NCBI GenBank assembly: GCA_003990745.1 | Contig: RBNI01005544.1 | Span: 1 to 12,428 of the forward strand | Reading direction: 5' to 3' | Length of the DNA: 12,428 nt | From: Jimgerdemannia flammicorona | Taxonomy: Eukaryota; Mucoromycota; Endogonomycetes; Endogonales; Endogonaceae | Shown here: positions 1 to 8,702 of the stretch, one piece after another | How the letters are laid out: every line of letters starts with the position of its first letter | Position numbering within the stretch: the first letter of the stretch is position 1 | The notes under the pieces: model-generated | Database searches by the model: none | The model's input: the letters and a program-made list of their open reading frames with translations, nothing else | Told to the model about the DNA's origin: nothing | Made by a program: the position numbers and the translations under genes

Positions 1-23
1 GGGGGGGGGGGGGGGGGGGGGGG
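1..23. repeat. Poly-G run at the sequence edge
   Basis: The first 23 bases are all G, and LINE-homologous sequence begins directly after them. A pure G run at the very end of a sequence is often a sequencing or assembly artefact, though a real G tract at this point cannot be excluded. It is not part of the LINE as far as copy 2 shows, since the matching place in copy 2 (about 7325) has no such run. Confidence 0.9.
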
Positions 24-1266
24 TTATGATCTCTATGGCTCAGTACCTGTGCTGAGATCCTCAAGTAGTACAGCTGATAGTGCTGGACATCTCTATAGTG
101 TTGAAGAGAAAGATCAGGGAGCTGATTGTAGAGGCTGTCAAGGAGTATGGGGAGATCATAGATGTTGGGTTTAGGGTTGGGGAAGGTATCAAATTCAAGA
201 CAAGAGATGTGGATATCAGGGTGAGGCTAGTAGATAAGAAGAATACAGAGAAGATGAGAGACTGACCAGCTATTCTTAAGTGGGAACCTGTGGAGTACAA
301 GGTCTTGTAAGTGAAAGGGATGCAGGAGGAAGAAGAGGACTTGCTGAAAGCATTGGAGGGCTTAGTGGGAGCTGTGGAGAGGAGGTGATTGGCTAGAAAG
401 GAGTATGAGGCTAGGATGGTAGTAGAGATTATCAATGGTAAGAAGGTGCAGCTAAATAGGGTGGCCTGGGAGAGGGCACAGGGAAGATACATCAAGAAGG
501 AGTTGCTGGCTAAGCTGGGAGAAGGGGCAGCTGGGGGAAATAATGCTAAAGGAGCAGGATTAAAAGCAAGTACATGGAATAGGAGAGGAGAGGGAGAAGG
601 GGGTGGTGCAAGTAGTGGTCCCAGGAGAGGGAGAAGATATAGGGCAGAGTCTCATTGTGGAGGATGCTGAGATAGCAGAGAGGGAGTACACTCAGTATGG
701 AGTGCTAGGGGGGGCTAATGATGAGGATGAATTGCAAAATATGCTAGAAGAATATTAGAATAAGTCAGCAAGGAGGAATGCTGAGGGGGGACAGGTGGAA
801 GGGGGGCTGGAGGTGGCCCAGAGGGTGGCAGAGGCTGAGGCAGAGGAGAAATGGCTGTAGAAAACACTGGAAGATATTGTAGCTATATAGTTGGGGAATG
901 AGAACTTCTAGGTACTGAGTGAGAGATCTGAAATGAAATCTTACAGAGGGAGGAGGTGCCTCAGAAACTCTGAGATGAGATAATAGCAACACTACTAGAG
1001 GCTAAGAAGTATAAGTTGATGATACTAGAGAGGCAGTACTTATGACAGTTGTGAATAACAGAGCAGAATACATTTGGAGCCCAAGGAAAGAGTTGGCAAA
1101 GTAGCAGATAGTGTATAAGGAATACTGGATAGAGATGGAGGCTGTGGATGGTATGGATTGTCAGGAGATCTTAGAGGCATTAGAGGCTTAACAGAGAGAG
1201 ACAGATGAACTAAAGGCAGAATAGAATCTGGATATTGCAGGAGATATAGCAAGTATAGAATTGTAG
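24..1266 (+). pseudogene. LINE ORF1 remnant (copy 1)
   Basis: The reading frame starting around the ATG at 35 matches copy 2 ORF1 from about 7328: both share an MA..L..(W/stop)DP..VV pattern, then an FRV.EG block, a run of acidic residues (EEEE), and WERAQG followed by KELLAKL. Stops interrupt it: TGA at 53-55 where copy 2 has TGG (Trp), TGA at 263-265 where copy 2 again has TGG, TGA at 386-388, and TGA at 668-670. After about 670 the frame is hard to follow, but acidic and Gln-rich sequence continues to a TAG near 1264-1266, matching the end of copy 2 ORF1. ORF1 proteins of LINEs bind element RNA and act as nucleic-acid chaperones; no CCHC zinc knuckle or RRM is recognisable here. Only the C-terminal two thirds is present. 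Confidence 0.8.
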
Positions 1267-1301
1267 AGTAGACTGCAGTATTTCAAATAATATTATTCAA
1301 T

Positions 1302-4300
1302 ATGAACTATATAACTAAAATCTTATCTCTGAATGTCAATGGGCTCTGAGGAGAGGTGAGGAGATGAAATATCTTTAGATAGCTAAAAGGGACTGAAGTA
1401 GATCTATTCTTACTGCAGAATGTGAGATATGAGAGAGACTTGGATAGTCAGAAATAGATGAAGGAATGGAGTAGAGTAGCTGTTTAGCAGGGGTATATAG
1501 GCATTTTGATTAGGAAAGGCAAGGGGGACTTGGGAGACATTAGATATTGAGAGAGAAGGGTGATGTTGGGAGTCTGAAAGAGGCCAGGCTGGAGGCCTTT
1601 GATGGTAGAGTCATGCTACTGTCCAGTAGATAGAGAGGAGAGAGTAAAATGAATATGAGAGCTATAAGAGTCTGGAGTGCTGGTAGAGGTCAGGATTAAC
1701 TGTCTAGGGGGAAACTTAATATAATATATGATGGAAAGATAGACAGAACTGATGGGGGTAGAGAGATGACAGGAAGGAGTGAGAGTATTGAAGACTAGGA
1801 GGAGGTCAAATATCTGAGTTCATTAGTGAATGCAGAGAGGCTTGGATGGAGAGATTGAAGAGTCTTCACCCACTAAGTGGCTGGGCTAGGCTTGAGGATT
1901 GACTGGATATTGACTGCAGATTGCTGGAGAATTAATATCTAGAGATCTCTGGAGACTGTTTAGTGTCTATAGTCAGACCACTGAGGTCTTTTAGGAGGGG
2001 GGTGTTTTGGGGGTAGGGGGGAGGGGCCTGGGCATTAGTAGCTGAATATCTCCTTATTAGGACAGGTCACCCTGAGTCCATAAAACAAAACAAAAAAAGG
2101 ACAGGCCACTCTATGGGAGGTATGGGTGATGGATATTAGTCCTAGGATTCTTGGTTGGAGAGCAGCAGGCCTAGAAATTAGAGAGTGCTAGATTCAATTG
2201 AAATCTGAGACACAAAGATACTGAGAGGAAGCTGGAAGGATACAGAGTACTCAGAGGAGGAAGCAGATAAGGTGGACCTCCCAGAGGCTAGAGAAGTTGC
2301 TGACATTCTGAGCAGACCTGGGGAATAGAGGGGAGAAAGAGAATTGGTATATACAGTGGATCAAGCTGGAGGTGGAGGAGCTGAAGAGCATTCTGCAGCA
2401 GGAGAAGAAGGTACAGATTAGGGGTATGGTGGCCAGGCTGTGATGGTAGGGATTGGAGGAGGAGGAGTGGCCTTCTAAGTTTTTGTTATGGATACTGCAG
2501 GCAAGGAGAGTTCAGCAGCAGTGAGAGGAGATCTTGGATGAGGTGGGAAGTTGGTGGTTGAGACCCCTAAGGTTCTGGATCTATTGAGTAGATGGTGGAG
2601 ATATCTGTGGAGTAAGGAAGAGAGAGGGGAGGATGCATTGACCATTGATAGATACTTGGAGAAATGGCACTCTGATTCAGTAGCAGGCTTAGGTGATATT
2701 GGTGCTGCTGTCCAGAGGGAGGAGATTAGGCAAGTTCTACAGATGACAAGTTCTGGGACTATACTGGAGGAGGATAGATTACCATAGGACTTCTGAAAAA
2801 AAAAATAGCAGGAGTCAAGCTGGCCCTGGAGGAATTGATAGTAATATGTAATAAAGTAATGAGAACTGGGACATAGATTGGAGGGCAGAGACTGGGGCTT
2901 GTAACTCTGCTGTTTAAGGATAAGAGAAGAAGGGAGGAGTGGAATAACTGGAGACCAATTATGCTTCTGAATATAGATCACAAGTTGGTTATAAAGATGC
3001 TGGTGGTGAGGCTACAGAGAGAGTGACCCAGCAGATTCTGAGAGCTGAGCAGAGAGGCTTTGTAGGGAGATGCCTTATTAGAGATGGTACTGCCTGGGTA
3101 TATAGTGTTATTGAGAGTGCTCACACTATGGGGGTAGACAGGTATTTAGTTTTTCTAAACTAGGAAAAGACTTATGATAGGGTTCATCAAGTATGGTTAG
3201 ATAGAGTACTATGGCACATTGGGGTTTTTAGTAGAGTCCAGAGGGCCTTGGTCAGTTTACTGAAAGAGAGTCAGACTGCCATTAGAGTGAATAGATACAG
3301 AGGAGTCTCTTTCCCCCTAGGTAGAGATGTGCCACAGGGGGACCCACTGTTACTGATTTTGTATATACTATTACTAGAGTCACTTTTAGATAGGATATAG
3401 TGAAAGATAGGTGGGCTGGATATTTTAGGGGTTAATTAGAAGGTGGGGGCCTTTACCAATGATATGGTGATCAGGCTGGAGTTAGTTGTGAACATTGTGA
3501 TACTGAAGAATACAGTAGAGTAATATGAGGGGTACTCAGATGCAAAGCTCAATTAGTATAAGTATGAGACCTTAGTGCTGGAAGAAGGAATAGTGAGAGG
3601 GGATATAATTGGAACAATTGTCCCAGTGGGCAAGGCTGTCCATTATCTGAGAATTTACTTTATAGTATATAGCTCCTTGCTACTGTGAGAGTAGTGGGAG
3701 CAGAGATTGGCTGATTGAGAAAGTACTCTCTTAAAGTGGAGAGGGCACTATATCTCTTTAGCAAGAAGGGTCACAGTGATGAATGTCTACTGGCTGCCTA
3801 AGCTGTGGTATCTAGGGTACCACTTGGACTTTCTGATATAGGTGGTCAAGTAGCTACTGAAGATGGTCAGGACCTGGATATAGGCAGAGCAGCAGAGCCA
3901 GATCAGTTGGGAGGTGTTGACCTGGTCAGTGGAGAGAGGAGGCCTGGGTCTGGTGGATTTTCCCAAGCACCTTCACTGTTTGAGAGTATGATGGTTGAAG
4001 CAAGCAAGTGAGCTGAGAGGTAGAGAGTGGGTTCCCCTTATGCAGAGGGTGTGAAAGGCCCAATTTTTCCCCCAGGGTGCAACTGGAGACCTTCTCTCTC
4101 TGGTGACCTTGGAAGAGAGTCAGAGGATGCAGTTTAAGGAATTCTGGTAGAAGTGGCTGATGGGGTACACCATATTGGTCTTTGTTGGTAAGAAGAGAAG
4201 AGAGAGGAGGAATGGAAACTCTGAATATAGAGGTGGGACTGTCTTTTGTTGGACAGGATACCAGTGGAGAATTTCAGCTTGGAGAATAGTATAGAGTGCT

Positions 4301-4994
4301 TTCAGAAGTATGGACATGATCTGTGGCCTAAGGTATGGCAGAGAGTGGGGATTGATGAGGAGTGGAATTGGAACAGTATTAGCAGTAAGGTAAGTAGATA
4401 ACAAGATAGATCCCCCCTAGGTTCTGGGTGGTATGGTGAAGAGTCTTATGGTATAATGTTATGTTGAACTACAGAATAGGCCACTTGGTAGAAGGGAGTA
4501 TCCAGGAGTATGAGGAGTGCCTGGATATTAGGCAGGAGAGGGAAGTAGTACAGACTCCTAAATATTGACTAGAGGAGTGTAAGGTGATGAGGGACTTTTG
4601 AAAGGAGGTTGAAATATGGTTGGAGGTCTGCCCATCAGAGCTGGTGGTGGAAGGAAGGTGGGATGACCTCTAGAGGAGACTGGTAGGGGTTGGAAGATGA
4701 GTGACTGACTTTAGATTGAATGATAGCTATGTGGGTTGGAATGGTAGATCATTGGCTATATGTATTTGAAGAGAGCAGCAAGTTGATATTGGGAGTAAAA
4801 GTGACTAGATGAGAGTAGCTGATAATAGATATGTTGAATGAGTAGTAGAGGGGTGGTAGTATGGGTGGCAGAATTTGGTAGAAATAATCTATAGGAAGAG
4901 TGGGGAACAGATTGAAGTATTAGGGGGAATAGTAGTATTTTAGAAAGATGGGGAGAGAAAGGAGAACTTTCCAATAGGGATAGGGTGAGGAGTA
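1302..4994 (+). pseudogene. LINE ORF2 remnant: endonuclease plus reverse transcriptase (copy 1)
   Basis: It starts at an ATG placed as in copy 2 and reads ILSLNVNGL, the first APE-endonuclease motif. The second motif reads LLQN at 1410-1421, with Asn (1419-1421) in place of the catalytic Glu. The FTH...LRIDWIL block (about 1866-1914) and SDH (1973-1981) remain, but the GDFN block is destroyed. The reverse transcriptase still shows QRGF, EKTYDR and DVPQGDP (3326-3343). Its catalytic Asp residues are damaged: motif A reads FLN where copy 2 has FLD, and the FADD box reads FTND (3452-3463); both are G-to-A changes. Frames change from 0 (1302) to 2 (1964) to 1 (2551) to 2 (3326), so at least three net indels. 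The end is approximate, set by similarity to copy 2. It cannot encode a working enzyme. Confidence 0.9.
2059..2109 (+). repeat. 27-bp A-rich insertion flanked by a 12-bp duplication, inside copy 1 ORF2
   Basis: AGGACAGGTCAC (2059-2070) and AGGACAGGCCAC (2098-2109) differ by one C/T. Between them lie 27 bases ending in an A-rich tract (2081-2097). The aligned part of copy 2 (about 9455-9490) has one copy of this stretch and nothing inserted. The layout looks like a tiny retroposed piece with an A-rich tail and a target-site duplication; a local tandem duplication with later change is the alternative. Confidence 0.6.
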
Positions 4995-5029
4995 CATGTG
5001 TATTATTGTTATGTTATAGATAGCTAGGT

Positions 5030-5035
5030 AATAAA
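5030..5035 (+). terminator. Poly(A) signal AATAAA of copy 1
   Basis: AATAAA lies 21 bases before the start of the A tail (5056). The signal, its spacing and the ACTATAAA end are the same in copy 2, so this is the family's own 3' processing signal. Confidence 0.8.
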
Positions 5036-5055
5036 GTAGAAGTCTATGTAACTAT

Positions 5056-5081
5056 AAAAAAAAAAAAAAAAAAAAAAAAAA
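5056..5081 (+). repeat. Poly(A) tail, 26 A, end of LINE copy 1
   Basis: An uninterrupted run of 26 A directly follows GTAACTAT, which matches the end of copy 2 (GTGACTAT then A). This marks the 3' end of the insertion and the join with the host sequence at 5082. Confidence 0.92.
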
Positions 5082-5082
5082 T

Positions 5083-5559
5083 ATCATCAAGCCCTTTGAT
5101 GAATTCTACAGAAGTATCTAAGATATAATGAAAGTAGTAATAAGGTCTCAGCCATATCAGCTAATTATCAATCAGAAGGATTAGGAGGAGTTATTACTAG
5201 CAATCCTTATTAGTAGGATAATTCAAAGTGATGATAATATCAAAATAGCCCAAAATGAAAATATTCTCCATTATGTCTATCTTGGACATGCATTGAATAT
5301 AATGGGCTGTTATCTGAGCAAAACACATATCATCAAAGTAATTAGAGAAAAGCTCATCAATGAAATCATCTAAAATCATACAGAGCTGATAAGAAATACT
5401 ACTCAAAAGATTGTAAAAAAGATAAGACAAATGTATAGAGCATTTCAAAATATTCCAGAAAATATTATGCTTGTGATAGAGGAAATGTCTGTAGAAAAAA
5501 TTTATAATTACACAAAGAATGATTATCACAAAATTATCCTTAAGAAAAGGAAATTCTAG
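5083..5559 (+). pseudogene. Degenerate reading frame of unknown family in the spacer
   Basis: One frame runs 159 codons to a TAG at 5557-5559 with only three internal stops (TAA 5119-5121, TAG 5182-5184, TAA 5371-5373). In DNA this AT-rich a random frame would be expected to hold roughly a dozen. The translation looks like a soluble, charged, helical protein: YVYLGHALN, then REKLINEI, then IRNTTQKIVKKIRQMYRAF, then NYTKNDYHKI near the end. The layout (a YxYLGxAL block, a KxRQxYxxF block, a final helix with NYTxxDYxxI) reminds me of lineage-specific proteins of arbuscular mycorrhizal fungi, but I cannot confirm this. No start codon is evident, and the left end abuts the poly(A) of LINE copy 1, so the LINE may have inserted into the gene or its remnant. 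The antisense frame over the same bases is hydrophobic and low in complexity and is taken as a shadow. Confidence 0.5.
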
Positions 5560-5870
5560 ATAAAAATTCTCTGCTATATGATATGTATGTAATATAATAT
5601 TTTGTTAAATATCTTATAGATGAATATTCTGTATTTTTCTTCAAATTGAATTTAGATTTTATAAACATTTGCTATTTGATATATATGATGTAATAAAAAC
5701 TACAATATCATATATAATTTAGTTCAAGAGAAGAAGTTTAAAGAAGATATTGAACTTGTATGAATAGAATACTCTGGTGAGAATAAATACTAAGAGATGA
5801 TATCACATAACATCTATCTGGCATTATGTAATATCATGCTCATAGTGATTCTGGCCATTTTGCTTGTTTT
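5560..5870. other. AT-rich spacer with short direct and inverted repeats, no gene
   Basis: I see no coding signal. A TGCTATATGATATGTATGTA block at 5572-5591 recurs in changed form at 5670-5696, about 98 bases on. TATATATGAT (5680-5689) and ATCATATATA (5707-5716) form a 10-bp inverted repeat around a 17-base loop. Confidence 0.6.
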
Positions 5871-6080
5871 CTTTTCACTGTTTTATCTATTTCACTACCT
5901 CATCTGTTTCATTATCTCATCTATTTCACCATCTCATCTGTTTCATTGCCTCATCTATTTTGCCACCTCATCTATTTTATTGCCTCATCTGTTTCACTAC
6001 CTCATCTATTTTATCACCTCATCTGTTTTGCTGCCTACTTTCTACCTATTTCACTGTCTTATCTATTTTACCACCACCCC
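5871..6080 (+). repeat. 17-bp minisatellite, about 12 units
   Basis: The consensus unit is CTRTTTYAYYRYCTCAT. Eight exact-length units run from 5887 to 6022 (starts 5887, 5904, 5921, 5938, 5955, 5972, 5989, 6006), with diverged units before (5871-5886) and after (6023-6037, 6046-6062, then decaying to about 6080). Units differ almost only by C/T and A/G transitions. The top strand is strongly pyrimidine-rich: 5881-5940 has 17 C and 2 G. Because 17 is not a multiple of 3, all frames look alike and give open reading frames of low-complexity hydrophobic sequence, which are not genes. Confidence 0.92.
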
Positions 6081-6280
6081 ACCCATTTGCCACCTACTAT
6101 CTCACTCACTTCATTCAGCCATTTGCTCAATATTATCTAATATCATTATGATTAAAAGTAGTAAGTTATCTGTAGGTATTTTTTTTCTTTATAGTATTCA
6201 ACTATCTTATATTCAACTACTACCTTTCCATATATTTTTATCATCTATACTATATATAGTTATATATATATCATTTCTCT
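6081..6280. other. AT-rich spacer, no gene
   Basis: There is no coding or RNA feature I can support. A TATATA-rich stretch lies at 6248-6272, just before the next tandem repeat. Confidence 0.5.
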
Positions 6281-6454
6281 TATCTGAGAGTGAGATAATA
6301 TATAGTCTTATATAGGTATTTGTAGTTTCTCCTATCTGGGAGCAAGACAATACAGTCTTGTACAGGCATTTATAGTTTCTTTTATCTGAAGAGAGATAAC
6401 ATAGTTTTATACAGGTATTTCTCCTACTTATCTAGAAGAGAGATATCTTCTCTT
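6281..6454 (+). repeat. 46-52-bp tandem repeat carrying paired TTATCT/AGATAA half-sites
   Basis: Units start at 6281, 6333, 6383 and 6429 (the last partial) and measure 52, 50 and 46 bases. Each has TATCTG(A/G), a purine-rich stretch with (A/G)GATAA or a variant, then AGTYTTRTAYAGG and CATTTATAGTTTCT or a variant. In units 1 and 3 the start is an inverted repeat, TTATCT-N7-AGATAA (6280-6298) and TTATCT-N6-AGATAA (6382-6399). AGATAA is the core site of GATA-type factors. The array ends about 80 bases before the LINE copy 2 coding frame, so it could be part of that element's 5' UTR or an unrelated host repeat. Confidence 0.75.
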
Positions 6455-6532
6455 GATACTCAAATACTACCTTTATGTCAATGCTCCCAAGAAGCCTACA
6501 ATAAAAAAAAAGCCAAAATATATGCAAAAAAA

Positions 6533-8668
6533 TTGACAAAGGTAAGAAAATATGATGCTCACATCTCTCTCCAGTACCATTCAGGTTACACAACCTTTGG
6601 AAAGTACTTACAACATCATTTTTGGAGAAAAGAGACTAATAATATAGTGACTAATAGGCAATCTGAGGTGCGTACTGGGCAGGGTGGCCCAAGCACTTTC
6701 AACTGGCAGCAGGTGGGAAGGGGCCCAGGCCTGGGGGGGGGCATGAGGAGGCTGCTGGCGGATAGATGTAGAAGAGATGGAGGTAGTAGCGGAGGCCAAG
6801 AATCTGGAAGGGCAAGCTTTGCAGAGATGGTGAAGGGGAGACAGCAGATATCAGGGCTGGAGGGCTGGCTGAGGAGGGGCAAGGAGACCAAGAAGGCAGT
6901 AGTGTATGGGGGAGTAGCCCTTAGAAGAGGGGGCAGTGGAGCTGGGGGAGTAGCGGCTAGGGAGAGTATAACTGCTGATGGCGATAGGACTGCCAATCTG
7001 GAAAAAAATACAGATGTGATAGCTGATGGTGAGGCTGAGTGGCTGAGGCTTAGAAGACAGGGGGATTTGGCAGATAGCGTAATGGGCCTGGCAGTGGCCC
7101 TATTACTCAAAAAATCGATCTCGGCATTCGCAGTCACACTGTGCTTCAGGGGCTTAGCAGTGACAGCGAAAATGGTGCTGGGGCTTATTGCTAAGCAGGT
7201 GGCTGGAGCCATGTCAGTGAAGTTTTTGAAGGGACTGGAGGGAGTGAAGGTAGGTTTTGAGAAGGCTGCACCACTAGAGGAGGCGCTGAAGGTTGGATTA
7301 GTGATTGGAGAGATGTGTGTTCCAATGGCATGTTGCCTTAAGTGGGATCCTAGGGTGGTCTAACTGCTAGTAAAAGGAGTGCCCACAGTGATGGTGGTGG
7401 ATATAAGAAGGAGGGTTGAGGAAGTCATGGCAGAATATAGAGAGGTGGTGGATATTGGATTCAGGGTCTGAGAAGGGACCTTACTCAGAACTGGTGATGT
7501 GGATGTGAGGATTTGGCTGGCTGGAAAGGAAGCTATCAGGAAGGCAAGGGACTGGCCTTCAGTAATGGTCTGGAGAGTAATCTTGTGCAAGGTGACAAGG
7601 GTGAAGGGAAGTGAGGAGGAGGAGGAGAATTTATTGGAAGTACTAGAAGAGTTGGATAGTGCAGTAGAGCAGTGAGCGAAGGCTTGGGAGGCTTTTGTGG
7701 AGTTGACATACTTGGAGGTAGTAGATGGAAAGCAGATCTGAGTAGACAAGGAGCAGTGGGAAAGGGCTCAGGGGCATAAGAGACAGAAGGAGCTGCTGGC
7801 TAAGCTGGATAACAGACCACTGGTGGATGCAAGCAAGGTGAAGGGTACAGGGGGAGCCAAAGCGAGTATCTGGGCCAGCGAGAGGGAGGGGAAGGCTGGA
7901 AAGGAGGCAGGGGAGGATAAGGAGAAGCCTAGTAATAACCCATATGCTAAGGGTATACTAGAGGTTTGAGAGGAGGACTGGGAGGGCTCCCCTACCCCTA
8001 CCCCTCTTATCAGGTGAGGCCCGGCCTCCTGAAACAGGGTGGTAGAGGATGTGCTAATACAGGAGGCCCAGAGGGTGCAATTTGGAGTTCTGGAGGTGGC
8101 ATATGGGGGACAGGTGGTGGTAGCTAGAGAGGAGGAACTGGTGGATATCTCAGAGGTATGGGACAAGTCTGCAAGCGCTGGGGCTAACACCACAATGTTG
8201 GATGAAGGGAGACCAGTGACTCTAGGTGGGAAGAAGGTGGGGAACTTACTTTGGATGTACTGGATAATGAATAATCTAGTGGTGGAAGAGTTGGGGGAGA
8301 TGGACTTGTGAGTGATGGGTGATGAGTATTGGGTGAGAATACTGCAGGGGGATGGAGTGATGAAGGCATTAAAGGCAGAAATTCTTGCAGTGTACCTGGA
8401 GGAGGAAGGATATGAGGTGGATAAGGAGAGAGAGGTGGAGATAGCAGTCATTGCTGGAGAGAGGGCTGAATACTGCTGGAACAAGTGTTATAGATTGCAG
8501 CTCTGGCAGGAGATCTGCCTGGAATACTGCGAGGAGTTTGAGGAGAAGGTGGATGGGGAGATGAATGAACTGCTGGTGGGATTGGAGGCTCAGAGGGCTG
8601 AAGAGGAGGAGGTGGCTGTGGAATATAATCTGGACATGGCACAAGAGGAGATGAGCATGGAGCAGTAG
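6533..8668 (+). pseudogene. LINE ORF1, full-length frame with eight internal stops (copy 2)
   Basis: A single frame can be followed for about 711 codons with no frameshift. The true start is uncertain: the frame opens at 6533 with TTG, and the first convincing ATG is 6743-6745, shortly before a SFAEMVKG block (about 6816-6839) of a kind seen near the N-terminus of some LINE ORF1 proteins. Stops: TAA 7361-7363 (copy 1 has CAG there), TGA 7469-7471, 7673-7675, 7739-7741, 7967-7969, 8015-8017, 8030-8032 and 8309-8311. The middle holds an acidic EEEEE stretch and WERAQG...KELLAKL, shared with copy 1. The last 120 residues are rich in Glu, Leu and Gln and could form coiled coil. No CCHC knuckle or RRM is visible. 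The likely role is RNA binding in the retrotransposition particle, inferred from position only. Confidence 0.85.
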
Positions 8669-8702
8669 AGATTGATTAATAACATAATGTATGTATTTCA
8701 TT

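Larger units (their letters stand above)
24..5081 (+). mobile_element. LINE (non-LTR retrotransposon) copy 1, old, L1/Tx1-like, 5' part missing
   Basis: This segment matches copy 2 collinearly from about 7325 to the end: ORF1 C-terminal half, ORF2 endonuclease, reverse transcriptase, C-terminal region, 3' UTR and poly(A). In one hand-aligned 69-base stretch of the reverse transcriptase (3047-3115 against 10407-10475) I count about 16 differences. It is heavily decayed, with many stops, at least three frame changes in ORF2, no CpG seen, and lost catalytic residues. The 5' half of ORF1 and the 5' UTR lie outside the window or were lost. No target-site duplication can be checked because the 5' end is not present. 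L1/Tx1 assignment rests on the motif order and the C-terminal pattern seen in copy 2. Confidence 0.93.

Noticed and set aside
3805..4011. 68-codon open frame in copy 1
   Set aside because: It is the off-register reading of the ORF2 C-terminal region; the equivalent off-register frame occurs in copy 2 at 11051-11266.
5197..5529. 110-codon antisense frame in the spacer
   Set aside because: Its composition is hydrophobic and AT-driven; the sense frame over the same bases gives a more protein-like charged sequence, even with stops.
5871..6080. CRISPR array
   Set aside because: The units are contiguous 17-bp repeats with no spacers, in a eukaryotic context.
5797..6315. 172-codon hydrophobic open frame on the + strand that could look like a membrane protein
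   Set aside because: Most of it is the 17-bp minisatellite, which gives similar open frames in all three registers; nothing else supports coding.
5083..6532. tRNA, rRNA or other structured RNA gene in the spacer
   Set aside because: No A/B box pair, cloverleaf or rRNA-like stretch was recognised; the inverted repeats are short and AT-rich.
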